A DNA stretch of 54,838 bases, taken from NCBI RefSeq assembly GCF_000337135.1, contig NZ_AOIN01000014.1, positions 10,567-65,404 of the forward strand, read 5' to 3'. Of this stretch, positions 1 to 8,758 are shown piece by piece. The notes under the pieces are model-generated. The model did not search any database. It was not told where the DNA came from and was given only the letters and a program-made list of their open reading frames with translations. The DNA comes from Natrialba chahannaoensis JCM 10990 (GTDB taxonomy: Archaea > Halobacteriota > Halobacteria > Halobacteriales > Natrialbaceae). Positions within the stretch are counted from its first letter, which is position 1. The number at the start of each line of letters is the position of its first letter. The position numbers and the translations under genes were made by a program.

Positions 1-50
1 CACGACGGCAGCGCGGGTCGGAGCGAGTGAACTGAGCGAGAACCGCGAAC

Positions 51-89
51 GTGCGATCAGTGTGTAACTAGTTGCAGTTGGTACTATAG
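51..89. mobile_element. right half of the 86-bp hairpin element
   Basis: These 39 bases match the right half of the complete elements at 32982-33067 and 54354-54439 with about four mismatches, from GTGCGATCAG to the terminal ACTATAG. The left half is absent: bases 1-50 do not resemble the element and hold no gene I can support. The fragment lies downstream of tctA. It is either a decayed copy or one cut by a rearrangement at the contig edge. Confidence 0.75.
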
Positions 90-169
90 TGTAGACGGTA
101 GACTCCGAAAGCACTCGAGTACCATCGATCCAGCGTAGGCCGATTCGAAGATACTGAAAAAGCGACGCA

Positions 170-1678
170 TCAGGCCGATTCTCGGTACGCATCGAGTCGG
201 CCCTTCAGGAACGGACCAAACAGGATCGCGACGATTGCGACCACGAGTAGCGGCGAGAGCCAGCCGTACTCGATCGGGTTGAGGAAGATCATATACGAGC
301 CATCGGAGATCTGTAGCGAGGTGTAGAGGTTATTCTCGGCAATGCCACCGAGGACCACTCCGAGGACGAACGCGATCACGGAGTAATTGTACCGCACCAT
401 GTAGAAGCCGATCACGCCGAAGACGATGATCGTCACAACGTCGATGGGGTTCGAGTCGAGGGCGTACGTCCCGAGGAACGAGAGGACGACGACCATCGGA
501 ATGAGGTAGTTCGTGTCGATTCGGGTCAGGATGCCGAGTCGAGTGACCAGTGTGAGCCCGACGAGGAGGATGATGACGTTTCCAACCAGCAACGCGAGCA
601 ACATCGTGTAAGTCAACGCGAGTTCGCCGCTCGGATCGAACATACTCTGGCCGGGTCGCAGGTTGTGCATGAGCAGCCCCGCGATAAGGACGGCCGTCGA
701 GGAACTGCCGGGAATACCGAAGGAGATCGCAGGAATGAGCGAACCCGCGACAGTGCCGTTGTTGGATGCCTCCGAGGCGACGACACCGGTCTCGTTACCG
801 GAGCCGAAGGAATCAGGATCGTCCGAACTGCGGACGGCCTCGGAGTAGGCGACGAAGTTCGAAACCGTCGAGCCAGCGCCGGGAATGGAGCCGACGATCA
901 TCCCGATCATGCTCGATTTGAACACCGTGAACGGGCGCTTGATCGTCTCGACTGCGCCGTCGATAATGCCGCCGCCGATGTCGACCGCCTGATCAGCGAT
1001 ACCGCCCGTCTGTCCGGCGAGTTTCATCATCTCTGCGATCGCGAACAATCCGATGAGAACGGCGACGAAGTCGATCCCATCGTACAGCAGCATCGAGTCC
1101 GTGTACCGGTTGTCGAGACTCATCGGGGCCGACCCAACCGTCGTCACGAGTAAGCCAGCGACACCGGCAAGCAGTCCCTTCGCCACCGAACCCCGGGTGA
1201 CGACGGTGATCATCGCCAGGCCGAGCACGGCAACGAGGAACCGCTCCGGTGAACCGACTGCAAGCACGACCTCGACGAGGAACGGCGAGAACAGGATCAG
1301 CGCCGTAATCGTGAATAAACCGGCGATCGTCGACGCTGTTGCCGAAATCGATAGCGCCGTGGCTGCTTTCCCCTGTTTCGACATGGGGTAACCGTCGAAC
1401 ATCGTCGCCGCCGAGGACGACACCCCGGGCGTATTGATGAGGATCGCCGCGATCGACCCGCCGTACATCGAGCCGCTGTAGATCCCGATCAAGAGGATAA
1501 TCGCGTTTTCCGGTGACAGCGGTGCCGTCATCGGCAAGATAATCGCCATCCCAAGCGGCGGTCCGAGCCCCGGCAACGCACCGACGATAATCCCCAGTAG
1601 AATACCGAGGACCACCCAGATCATCGTCTCGAACGTGAGCAGTGTCTCGAATGCCCCGAACAGTGATTCGACTGTCAT
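170..1678 (-). CDS. tctA: tripartite tricarboxylate transporter permease TctA
   Basis: Large membrane permease of a tripartite tricarboxylate transporter, which uses an ion gradient to import a carboxylate delivered by the TctC lipoprotein. It has 502 residues, the usual family size, and is hydrophobic almost throughout. The conserved loop LPGLGPPLGMA is at residues 35-45 and its second-half counterpart SIPGAGS at 264-270, the pseudo-repeat typical of TctA. The ATG overlaps the tctB stop by four bases (ATGA), so the two are probably translationally coupled. The substrate cannot be read from sequence; citrate-like di- or tricarboxylates are the family norm. Confidence 0.95.
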   Translation of the reverse strand: MTVESLFGAFETLLTFETMIWVVLGILLGIIVGALPGLGPPLGMAIILPMTAPLSPENAIILLIGIYSGSMYGGSIAAILINTPGVSSSAATMFDGYPMSKQGKAATALSISATASTIAGLFTITALILFSPFLVEVVLAVGSPERFLVAVLGLAMITVVTRGSVAKGLLAGVAGLLVTTVGSAPMSLDNRYTDSMLLYDGIDFVAVLIGLFAIAEMMKLAGQTGGIADQAVDIGGGIIDGAVETIKRPFTVFKSSMIGMIVGSIPGAGSTVSNFVAYSEAVRSSDDPDSFGSGNETGVVASEASNNGTVAGSLIPAISFGIPGSSSTAVLIAGLLMHNLRPGQSMFDPSGELALTYTMLLALLVGNVIILLVGLTLVTRLGILTRIDTNYLIPMVVVLSFLGTYALDSNPIDVVTIIVFGVIGFYMVRYNYSVIAFVLGVVLGGIAENNLYTSLQISDGSYMIFLNPIEYGWLSPLLVVAIVAILFGPFLKGRLDAYRESA

Positions 1679-2475
1679 GGGTTCGGATTCACCCCGTGCT
1701 CGCAGGGAGTGGTCCCCTCTCGGTCAGCGGTAGTGCCGTGTGAACGGGCCGTTTCACACGTTGTCCGACCGCCACCGACGCCAGCGAGTACAGTGAGTGT
1801 GGCCCATGCACTGGTGTCTCCCCCGCCGATGAACAGCGGTACCGGCGGTTCCCAGCCGGTGTACCAGCCGACCGCGATTTCTGGCGCAATAACGAGGTAG
1901 AACACGAGCGCGGTGAGAAAGCCGACGCCGACGAGTGCGATGGACCGCTGTCGGCCGATACCCGCCCACCATGCAAAGAGTGCGACGAAAATCGGCGTTG
2001 CGTACAGCATCCCGATCGTGAACGTCAGGCCCAGATACAGCACACACAGTCCTGCGGTGACAGCGGGGCCCCGCGGATCGTCGATGTCGTACGTGTAGGC
2101 ACCTGCGGTCGGCTGCTCGGTTGGCTGCTCGTCAGCTTCGACATCGTCCTCGTCACCGCCGAGTAACTGTGCCGGCTCGGCAACGAATCGCCGAAGTGGA
2201 CCCGGCAGATAGTTTCGTCCGAGGAGCAAGAGCGAAAGCACGATCGTCGCTCCGGCTGTTAGCCGGGGAAACATCGCCGCGCTCGCGGCAAACTCGCTGG
2301 CCTCCCAGAACATGTAACTCGCAGCGACGAGGAAACAGAGCAACAACACGTGCTCCATCGTCCCTCGTTCGCGGAACACGACTTCACCCGCGTCACTGAG
2401 TCGGGTCGTGACCGTCTCGATCCCCTCTCTGGAAGTGCGTGAAACGGTCTCGCCAACGGTGTCTGTGTCGTCCAT
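1675..2475 (-). CDS. tctB: tripartite tricarboxylate transporter small subunit TctB
   Basis: Small membrane subunit of the TctABC transporter. About four hydrophobic segments are visible (beginning EHVLLLCFLVAASY, then AGATIVLSLLLLG, AGLCVLYLGLTFTIG and ALVGVGFLTALVFYLV). An acidic insert of about 30 residues separates the second and third segments, and a hydrophilic Thr/Gly-rich tail follows the last. At 266 residues it is longer than typical bacterial TctB because of the soluble N-terminus, insert and tail. An ATG at 2475 is preferred to the adjacent TTG at 2478. Order tctC-tctB-tctA on one strand indicates an operon, although a repeat-filled gap of about 175 bases separates it from tctC. 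Confidence 0.85.
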   Translation of the reverse strand: MDDTDTVGETVSRTSREGIETVTTRLSDAGEVVFRERGTMEHVLLLCFLVAASYMFWEASEFAASAAMFPRLTAGATIVLSLLLLGRNYLPGPLRRFVAEPAQLLGGDEDDVEADEQPTEQPTAGAYTYDIDDPRGPAVTAGLCVLYLGLTFTIGMLYATPIFVALFAWWAGIGRQRSIALVGVGFLTALVFYLVIAPEIAVGWYTGWEPPVPLFIGGGDTSAWATLTVLAGVGGGRTTCETARSHGTTADREGTTPCEHGVNPNP

Positions 2476-2526
2476 CAATTGTGATTTCCTGGATTATCGG
2501 TTGGTGTTGGTACTGGTGTTATCCCG

Positions 2527-2640
2527 TGGCACGCACACTATTCACACTGCGTACATTGCACACGCCACTTCCACGACTCACATCACCCACACTACGCACA
2601 CTACACACGCGACTCACACCAGACCAGCGAGTGTGAGCGA
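2527..2640. repeat. CAC-rich 9-bp minisatellite between tctC and tctB
   Basis: A degenerate tandem repeat made of units such as CACACTACG and CACACTACA, with a period close to nine bases and clearest at 2585-2625. It fills most of the tctC-tctB gap. No reading frame here looks like a gene. On the transcribed strand it would give a G/T-rich leader for tctB and could affect how much message continues past tctC. Confidence 0.7.
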
Positions 2641-2650
2641 CCACGTCAGG

Positions 2651-3634
2651 TTATGCGTCTTCTTCGATCCGCTCCTGGAACGCCTCGAAGTCGACGTTCT
2701 CCTCGAGGTCGTCGAGCGCACCGCCGAGGTCGTCGGCCGCCGCATCTATATCACCGTACTCGAGTACGTTGCCGGTTTCTTCGGCCCACTCCTGGGCCTC
2801 GTCGTGGGTTGCAGCGTACTCGATTGCGTCGGCGAGGTCCTGGCGGACGTCTTCCGGGGTGCCTGGCGGCGCGATCTGAGTCTGTCTGAATTCGGTGATG
2901 TACGCAAGGCTGTCGCCGTAGTTGGTGATCTGGTCAATCTCTGGGAAGGCGTCAATATCGGTGTCCATCAGGTTGACGATGGCGCTGACGTCGCCAGAGT
3001 CGGCGGCGTCGGCGGCGGAGGTGTTCGTTGCGATGCCGACCGGCGTTTCGCCGGAGATGACGGCTTCGTTGACTTCGCCACCGCCGTCGTAGGCGACGGC
3101 GTTCTCCCATTCGAGATCGTACTCGTCGCGAAGCAGGTAGGAGATAACGTGGCTGTCGTGGCCGACGCCCTGATACGCGAAGTTGTCGACCTCGCCGTCG
3201 GCGTAGGCGTCCTGTAGTTCGCTGAAGTCGCTGACACCGAGTTCGTCGTTGACGATGATCGTGTAGCCGAAGACGCCGGAGTACGCGATCGGTTCGAAGT
3301 CAGACGGGTGCCAGTCGTCGATGCCCTCGAGCCGCCAGCCGAACTGCCAGCTTGGCGTGTTCGCGGTGCCGAAGACGGTGCCGTCGTCGGCCTGGCTGTG
3401 GAGCCACTCGATGCCGCGAAGGCTCCCCGCACCAGGCTGGTTATCGATGACAACGGAGCCGTCGAGTTCTTCTTCCATGAGTGGGCCGAGCTGACGGGCG
3501 TAGGTGTCCGTGCCACCGCCCTCGGACCACGGAATCATCCAGGTCAGTTCCTCGTTGTCGAGACAGCCGGCAAGGCCAGCAAGCGAGACAGTAGATGCTG
3601 CACCAATCCCTTTCAGCAGACGTCGTCGATTCAC
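2651..3634 (-). CDS. tctC: tripartite tricarboxylate transporter substrate-binding lipoprotein TctC
   Basis: Extracytoplasmic solute receptor of the TctABC system. I start it at the GTG at 3634: a twin-arginine-like NRRRLLKGIG (residues 2-11) leads into a lipobox SLAGLAGC with the lipid-modified Cys at 24. A TTG at 3682 would put a long segment before the signal and would lie upstream of the TATA-like box at 3656-3668. Family features include ITDNQPGAGS-like loop IDNQPGAGSLRG and the GTANTPSW segment around the ligand pocket. Length, 327 residues, is normal. It is the promoter-proximal gene of the operon, consistent with higher demand for the binding protein. Confidence 0.9.
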   Translation of the reverse strand: MNRRRLLKGIGAASTVSLAGLAGCLDNEELTWMIPWSEGGGTDTYARQLGPLMEEELDGSVVIDNQPGAGSLRGIEWLHSQADDGTVFGTANTPSWQFGWRLEGIDDWHPSDFEPIAYSGVFGYTIIVNDELGVSDFSELQDAYADGEVDNFAYQGVGHDSHVISYLLRDEYDLEWENAVAYDGGGEVNEAVISGETPVGIATNTSAADAADSGDVSAIVNLMDTDIDAFPEIDQITNYGDSLAYITEFRQTQIAPPGTPEDVRQDLADAIEYAATHDEAQEWAEETGNVLEYGDIDAAADDLGGALDDLEENVDFEAFQERIEEDA

Positions 3635-3655
3635 AATCCACCGTACCAACTGAGA

Positions 3656-3668
3656 CAATGATAAGGGT
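3656..3668 (-). promoter_or_regulatory. TATA-like promoter of tctC within an AT-rich divergent region
   Basis: Read on the minus strand, CCCTTATCATTG lies about 28 bases before the GTG at 3634, the spacing expected for a leaderless haloarchaeal transcript. The gap 3635-3911 is shared with the divergent MFS gene and is unusually AT-rich around 3700-3760. A possible TATA-like GTTTACTGG at 3877-3885 fits the MFS start at 3912. No operator could be named. Confidence 0.55.
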
Positions 3669-3911
3669 AGCCACCTATGCAAGAGTTACAGGTATCTTGA
3701 ACACAAATGAAAAATAATTTCGTATAGATGCGCACACATCTGCTCTTTTTTGGCAAATAAGCACATGGTTGTCCTATGATGGCACACCGCTTACGAGCCA
3801 CGATACCAAGAGACAGATAGCGACATGCGACTTGGAATTGGAGTCACCAAGACGACCAGCACTGCCGCCAGCGCAACGTTTACTGGACGGTGTCTGTGAG
3901 AGACTGTAGAC

Positions 3912-5222
3912 GTGAATTTGCTCTCGGATCCGACGAATCGTCGCTGGCTCGCGTGGGGTGCGCTCGCCACAGTGTTCCTCCTCGTCAACCTCCATCGACT
4001 CTCGACTGGCGTCCTCTCTGAACAGTTGACTGTCGATTTCGGGACGACGGCCGCACAACTGGGTACCCTTCACGCCTCGTTCTTCCTTATTTATGCACTA
4101 ATCCAGATTCCGACCGGTGTCCTCGCCGACCGCGTCGGTCCGCGGTACGTCGGAACGGCAGGCGGTGTCGTTCTCAGCGTCGGTGCGATCGGATTCGCGC
4201 TCAGTAACAGTTACTTCGCGGCATTTCTCTCTCGCGCTCTGATCGGCCTCGGCAGCGGCGTCATCTTCGTCTCGATTCTTCGATTCTGTGCAAACTGGTA
4301 TCGCGCGGACGAGTTCGCCACGATGACTGGTTTGACGGCAAGCGTTGCCGGCCTGGGCGCGATCCTCGCGACGACACCGCTCGCTGTCGCTGTCGGCACG
4401 GTCGGTTGGCGATCGACCATCTTCGGCCTCGCCACTGTCGGGCTGGTCGCCGCCACAGCAGTGTACGTCTTGGCGCGGAGTTCTCCCGCCGACGCCGGAC
4501 TCGAACCAATCGACGGGGTCCCCGAGCAACCATCTATCTCGCTCGCAGAGACCTGGCAGAACCTCCGACTGCTCGCGAAAGACCGAGTCCAGTGGCTGCT
4601 CTCGATCGTCTTCTTTGCGGGCAACGGTGCGCTCCTCACCCTGCTCGGACTCTGGGGGATCCCGTATCTGGTCGTCGTCTACGGCGTCGATACGACGACG
4701 GCCTCGTACTACACGCTCCTTGGCTCCGTTGGGATGCTGGTCGGCCCACCAGTCATCGGCTGGGTTTCGGACCGCATCGCGCGACGACGACTCCCGATGG
4801 CGGTCGGGCTCGGTTGCTTCGCGATCGCACTGAGCGTGATTCCAGTGTTCGGCCAGCCACCCCGGTATCTCGTCGCCGTCTCGTACTTTTGCTGTGGACT
4901 GTTGGCTGGGGCAGCTATGCTCTCGCTTTCGATCGTCAAAGAGCGCTACCCTGCCAGCGCGAGCGGCGTCGCGACGGCAACCGTCAACACCGCCGGCTTC
5001 GTCGGCGCAACCGTGCTTCCCGCCGTGATGGGGCTCGCGCTCGATCGGTACCAGACCGGCGAAACCATCGGCGGCACCGTCGCCTACACAGAGTTCGGCT
5101 ACCGCATCGCGTTCGGAATCCTCGCCGGTGCCGTCGCTATCGCGTTCCTGTGTTCGCTGTGGCTCCTGTTCGCCGAGCAACGCATGGATGCGCCCGCGGC
5201 CACGCCAGCTGAGACGAACTAG
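3912..5222 (+). CDS. MFS transporter
   Basis: Major facilitator superfamily transporter of 436 residues with about 12 hydrophobic segments. The signature loop between helices 2 and 3 is present as GVLADRVGPR (about residues 73-82), and a related loop GWVSDRIARRR follows in the second half. The GTG start leaves an 11-residue cytoplasmic lead before the first helix. The overall pattern resembles the organic-anion or nitrate-type branches, but the substrate is not determinable. It is divergent from tctC, so a shared regulator or related substrate is possible; this is inference from position only. Confidence 0.85.
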   Translation: MNLLSDPTNRRWLAWGALATVFLLVNLHRLSTGVLSEQLTVDFGTTAAQLGTLHASFFLIYALIQIPTGVLADRVGPRYVGTAGGVVLSVGAIGFALSNSYFAAFLSRALIGLGSGVIFVSILRFCANWYRADEFATMTGLTASVAGLGAILATTPLAVAVGTVGWRSTIFGLATVGLVAATAVYVLARSSPADAGLEPIDGVPEQPSISLAETWQNLRLLAKDRVQWLLSIVFFAGNGALLTLLGLWGIPYLVVVYGVDTTTASYYTLLGSVGMLVGPPVIGWVSDRIARRRLPMAVGLGCFAIALSVIPVFGQPPRYLVAVSYFCCGLLAGAAMLSLSIVKERYPASASGVATATVNTAGFVGATVLPAVMGLALDRYQTGETIGGTVAYTEFGYRIAFGILAGAVAIAFLCSLWLLFAEQRMDAPAATPAETN

Positions 5223-5271
5223 CGCTGTGGTGATGCCGGCTGCTGGACATCGGATGCCGATACCAGAGACG

Positions 5272-5330
5272 GGATACGAGTGCCAGATTCCGGATACGGA
5301 TACGGATACGGATATGGATACGAGTGCCAG
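5272..5330. repeat. CGGATA hexanucleotide repeat flanked by a 15-bp direct repeat
   Basis: About four consecutive CGGATA-type hexamers, the last degenerate (GATATG), lie between two identical copies of GGATACGAGTGCCAG at 5272-5286 and 5316-5330. The tract lies between the convergent ends of the MFS and PIN-domain genes. It looks like slippage-prone simple sequence; no gene is supported in 5223-5378. Confidence 0.8.
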
Positions 5331-5378
5331 GTACCAGATATTGAATCGCAAAGAGCGGACAACAGACAGCGAACGGAA

Positions 5379-6059
5379 TCAATCAATCGTCCGCCGTGTC
5401 TCCGGATCCACTGCCGTCAGATACTGCTCCAGGAGCGTCGGGAACTCCCGACCTCGAATGAACCGAAGGCCGAAGTCCTCCGTCCAGTCGATGATCCCCC
5501 TATCCTCGGTGACCACACCAGCATCAAGTTCGCGCGCGAGAATCAACAGGTCGAAATCCTCACGAGAGTCGAGCACTCCCGTCCGCATCGCAGTGCGGTA
5601 CTTCTCGCGCAGATCCGAGACGATGGCGTCGATCTCTGTCTTGTACTCGTGGTCCTCGAGTGGCTCGTCGACTGCGTCCTCAGCGCGTCGGACCGCCTTT
5701 TCAGACACCCGGAGCCCACGGTCGACGCGGCCGCTCATCTCGTCGACGAAGCTGTAGACGACGTTCGCAGGGATCGTCACGGCGTAGCGGTCGGGATGCT
5801 TTCGGATCACCCAGGTGTTCAGTCGGGAGTACACCTCGTCGTTCACGTCGCGGGCCGCGAGCATCGTCGTGAACTCGTCGTGGATCGTCGGCGGCATGTA
5901 ACACGAGATGCCCAGATTGAGCCGCGCGTTGGCGATCAACTCGAGGAGGCGCAGGATGGCGTCCTCGAGTGACTCTTCGTTGTGACGAATCTCTTCGGTG
6001 AGAAAGAGGGAGGTGTCGAGGACGAACCGTTGCTTGAAGGCCTCGCTAGAGGTGGCCAT
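5379..6059 (-). CDS. PIN-domain RNA ligase partner protein
   Basis: 226-residue protein of the family known as RNA ligase partner protein, a PIN-type nuclease fold found beside archaeal RNA ligases. The first acidic residue of the PIN site is in FVLDTS (Asp15). Further acidic positions are in [13 protein letters not shown] and [10 protein letters not shown] near the C-terminus, consistent with a metal-binding centre. A TATA-like TAGTTATTTCC lies about 30 bases upstream on the minus strand. The RNA ligase gene is 0.7 kb away on the other strand. Nuclease activity and the RNA target are inferred from fold and association, not shown. Confidence 0.85.
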   Translation of the reverse strand: MATSSEAFKQRFVLDTSLFLTEEIRHNEESLEDAILRLLELIANARLNLGISCYMPPTIHDEFTTMLAARDVNDEVYSRLNTWVIRKHPDRYAVTIPANVVYSFVDEMSGRVDRGLRVSEKAVRRAEDAVDEPLEDHEYKTEIDAIVSDLREKYRTAMRTGVLDSREDFDLLILARELDAGVVTEDRGIIDWTEDFGLRFIRGREFPTLLEQYLTAVDPETRRTID

Positions 6060-6205
6060 GTGGTGTGTAGGAGACGAAGGTGGAAATAACTACGCTGGGA
6101 CGGTGGGGTCGCTGGTGGCCTGAGAGATTTCCCAAGGTGGTAAAACGGCGAGACAGCAGTGTGTGACGACGAGGGCAACGACCGCTGCGACCGCGGCGCG
6201 TCCAG

Positions 6206-6670
6206 TTACGGACCCGGTGATGGCCCTGGACCCTGTTCCCCTCCCTGCGGACCCTTAGCACCCAGATCCGCCTGCGAGACGATCTGTGCGCCGCGCTCGG
6301 AGAGATCGACGGTCACGTCCTCGTGGACGGCCTTGCTGATCTCGTCGATATTCCCCGCAAGCACCGTCAGGATGTCGCTCGGGTTCGCGTACAGCAGCAT
6401 GTTTCCGTCCTGGCCCTCCGCGACGAGCTGGGTGTCGTTGAGGACGATCTGGTTGTTCTGGATGGTCGCCGCGACGACCGGCAACGCCTCGGGTTTGCCT
6501 GGTTCGTCGTCCCGAACGCGGCGAATGTGGACTGCATCGAGGTCGAGGACGTGTTTGTGCTCTTTAATCTTCTCGGCGCAGGCCACCATGTCCTGCAACA
6601 GCTTCGACTTCTCCTCGGTCGCGTGATCGCCGTCGAGACAGTGCTGGCAGACGCGGAGTTCGATTCGCAT
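6206..6670 (-). CDS. uncharacterised CxxC protein between the RNA ligase and its PIN partner
   Basis: A 154-residue protein I do not recognise. It opens with MRIELRVCQHC, giving a Cys8-x2-Cys11 pair beside several His residues, then a helical, charged middle and a region rich in beta-forming residues (PVVAATIQNNQIVLND). It ends in a Gly/Pro/Gln-rich tail (residues about 139-154). The ATG at 6670 is chosen because sequence upstream does not look coding and 95 bases remain as a divergent promoter region with the RNA ligase. Position suggests a role with the ligase and nuclease. One metal-binding knuckle (CxxC) is visible but no second pair of cysteines. Confidence 0.75.
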   Translation of the reverse strand: MRIELRVCQHCLDGDHATEEKSKLLQDMVACAEKIKEHKHVLDLDAVHIRRVRDDEPGKPEALPVVAATIQNNQIVLNDTQLVAEGQDGNMLLYANPSDILTVLAGNIDEISKAVHEDVTVDLSERGAQIVSQADLGAKGPQGGEQGPGPSPGP

Positions 6671-6765
6671 TACCACCCGTTTGGAACGCCAGCCCGATGA
6701 GAATTCCGTTTCGGTGACCACGATGGTGGTCAGGATTCTTTCCGCTGCCCCTCGTACAAGTATCG

Positions 6766-7950
6766 ATGGAGCATCCAGACGACACTGAGACAAACAACGA
6801 GACAGAAACGAAACCGGACGCTGACACCGATGAGACGACCTACCACAGTCAACTCGGCATCGGCAAATCCGCCTTCGAGGGACTCGAACCTCACTTCGAG
6901 CACCGAAACTACGAGGGACTCGAGTACCGTCACGTCCCGGACTACCGTCGCGGGGTCGAGCGCGGGACCGTCCTGATCGACGGCAAGGTTGTCCGGGGTT
7001 TCCCGAAGGTACCCCGAACACTGGTACTCAAGACAGGCATTCCGACACAGTTCGACAGGAACGAACGAATCGCCGTCGAGGAGAAGCTAAACGGCTACAA
7101 CGTTCGCATTGCCCAGCTCGGCGGCGAACAGCTCGCGTTCACCAGGAGCGGGATGGTCTGCCCATTCACGACGCGTCTGCTCCGGCGGCTGGTCGATCTT
7201 GCCGACCTGTTCGAGGCCCATCCCCAGGCGATGGTCTGTGGAGAGATGATCGGCCCGGAGAATCCATACACGGCTCACGAGTATCCAGGCGTCGACTCGA
7301 TCGCGTTCCGGGCGTTCGACTGGCGCGACCGGGAGTCGGGTGACCCACTGCCGGTCCAGGAGCGGCGCGAGCGCTACGAGGCGTTCGGTGTCCCGCAAAC
7401 GCCGCTGTTCGAGATCGTCGATGTCGACAACGCGGCCGCGAGCGTGCAGGAGATCATCCGCGAACTCGACGCCGAAAACCGCGAGGGCGTCATACTGAAA
7501 TCGCTCGATGGGAACACGTTGCTCAAGTACACGACCTCGGCGTCGACGAACTCGGATCTCGCGTACGCGTTCTCGCTCCCGTTCGACTACGGCCAGGCGT
7601 TCATGTTCCGCCGACTGCTCAGAGAGGGGTTCCAGACCGTCGAGTGGGACGAAGACGACGAGGACGCTCGCGAGCGCGCACACGAAGTCGGTGAATCGAT
7701 CCTCTGCTCGATGCGCGAGGCGATCCAGACAGTCGAGGACGGTGACACTCTCGGCGAGCGCCACACCGTCCGCGCGAGCGATGAGACGATCGACGTGCTC
7801 TTCGAACACCTCCGTGGCCAGGGGCTCAACATCGACATTGAGGACGACTATCACGAAGACGGTGACCGCGTCGTGACGTTCTGCAAGCGGACGCCCTCCT
7901 CCAACGACACGATTCGGAACTACCTCGATGGCCACATCGTCAGCGAGTAG
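6766..7950 (+). CDS. archaeal RNA ligase (Pab1020/Rnl3 type)
   Basis: ATP-dependent RNA ligase of the archaeal family that includes Pyrococcus Pab1020 and the Methanothermobacter enzyme, which join or circularise RNA ends. The nucleotidyltransferase motif I is EKLNGYNVR with the AMP-accepting lysine at residue 107. Later motifs visible are VCGEMIGPENPY (motif III region), REGVILKS (motif IV) and LLKYTTS (motif V). The 394-residue length fits the family; the first 25 residues are an acidic halophilic extension. It is divergent from the CxxC gene and close to its PIN partner. The natural substrate in haloarchaea is unknown. Confidence 0.92.
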   Translation: MEHPDDTETNNETETKPDADTDETTYHSQLGIGKSAFEGLEPHFEHRNYEGLEYRHVPDYRRGVERGTVLIDGKVVRGFPKVPRTLVLKTGIPTQFDRNERIAVEEKLNGYNVRIAQLGGEQLAFTRSGMVCPFTTRLLRRLVDLADLFEAHPQAMVCGEMIGPENPYTAHEYPGVDSIAFRAFDWRDRESGDPLPVQERRERYEAFGVPQTPLFEIVDVDNAAASVQEIIRELDAENREGVILKSLDGNTLLKYTTSASTNSDLAYAFSLPFDYGQAFMFRRLLREGFQTVEWDEDDEDARERAHEVGESILCSMREAIQTVEDGDTLGERHTVRASDETIDVLFEHLRGQGLNIDIEDDYHEDGDRVVTFCKRTPSSNDTIRNYLDGHIVSE

Positions 7951-7962
7951 CGGCGGCCGCCG

Positions 7963-8661
7963 TCAGTGCCTGTCCGATTCTGCGATTTCGCGAATCCGAT
8001 CCGCTCCTGCTGGGACGTAGCCGCCATGATAGCAGAGCGTGTGCGTGACATCGAGGTCGGCGAGCGTCGCAACGGACTCGAGTGCCCGCTCCATCTTGGG
8101 TGTGAACTCCGGTTTCGGACCAGCGAGTCGGTCGGCACCGTCACCCGGACCGTCCGCAACCAGCGCGTCACCGGCAACCAGCAACTCGCCGTCAGGGAAG
8201 TGAATCGAGATGTGGCCCGTGGAATGACCTGGCGTCTCGACAACCTCGAACGGGCCCGCGAGCGTCGGGACGCAAACGCCACCGACGAGTTCGATATCCA
8301 CCGACACCGGCGGATACCTGTCGTCGCCACTGCCCTTGATCGGGTCACGCTCGCCCGTCACGTACGGCGTTTCCTCACGGTGGGCCGCGACCATCGCGTC
8401 GGTGCGATCAAGCAACGTCTCGAGCGCGCCCGCGTGGTCACCGTCGTGGTGCGTGAGGATGACCAGCCAGATGTCTGTGAGTTCGTACTCGAGTGCGCGC
8501 AGGTGCGTCTCGATGGCGTCGACCGCACCGGACTCGGCGGGGCCGACATCGAACAGTACGAGGCCGCGTTCGGTTTCGACGACTGCGGGCGTGATCGCGA
8601 GATCCTGCCCGCCGTAGTCGACCGTGATCGGCAGTGCGTGTACGACAGCATCAGCGTCCAT
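7963..8661 (-). CDS. metallo-beta-lactamase-fold hydrolase
   Basis: 232-residue MBL-fold protein. The metal-binding motif reads ILTHHDGDHAGA with His71, Asp73, Asp75 and His76, a common variant of HxHxDH. Further metal ligands are likely His in ETPGHSTGH and His in TLCYHGGY near the C-terminus, while GDALVADGPG supplies the bridging Asp. It belongs to the glyoxalase-II-like part of the superfamily, but the substrate is unknown. It converges with the RNA ligase gene across only 12 bases and is divergent from the first terpene-synthase-like gene, with a 97-base promoter region between. Confidence 0.85.
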   Translation of the reverse strand: MDADAVVHALPITVDYGGQDLAITPAVVETERGLVLFDVGPAESGAVDAIETHLRALEYELTDIWLVILTHHDGDHAGALETLLDRTDAMVAAHREETPYVTGERDPIKGSGDDRYPPVSVDIELVGGVCVPTLAGPFEVVETPGHSTGHISIHFPDGELLVAGDALVADGPGDGADRLAGPKPEFTPKMERALESVATLADLDVTHTLCYHGGYVPAGADRIREIAESDRH

Positions 8662-8758
8662 ACGTGGCGGCTATGGGTCGCCGTCCCGATAGCTTCTGCG
8701 GGTTCGCCCGACACGACAGCAATACAACTAATACGGTTAGGTTTCCATTGGTTATATA
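8662..8758 (+). promoter_or_regulatory. promoter block shared by the two terpene-synthase-like genes (copy 1)
   Basis: The block contains ATACAACTAAT at 8722-8732, 37 bases before the ATG, and upstream text close to GGCTATGGGTCGCCGTCCCG. Both are repeated in diverged form before the second paralogue (ATACAACTAAT at 10085-10095). The shared block shows that the duplication included the control region. ATACAACTAAT may contain the TATA element of a short-leader transcript. A second TATA-like stretch abuts the ATG and cannot serve that start. Confidence 0.55.

Noticed and set aside
2408-3217. A 269-codon plus-strand frame opposite tctC.
   Set aside because: It is the antisense of tctC and the CAC repeat. 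High GC in the third codon position opens long frames on the opposite strand; the tctC signal peptide and lipobox decide the matter.
4098-5351. A 417-codon minus-strand frame opposite the MFS gene.
   Set aside because: It is charged low-complexity sequence antisense to clear membrane helices, with no family resemblance.
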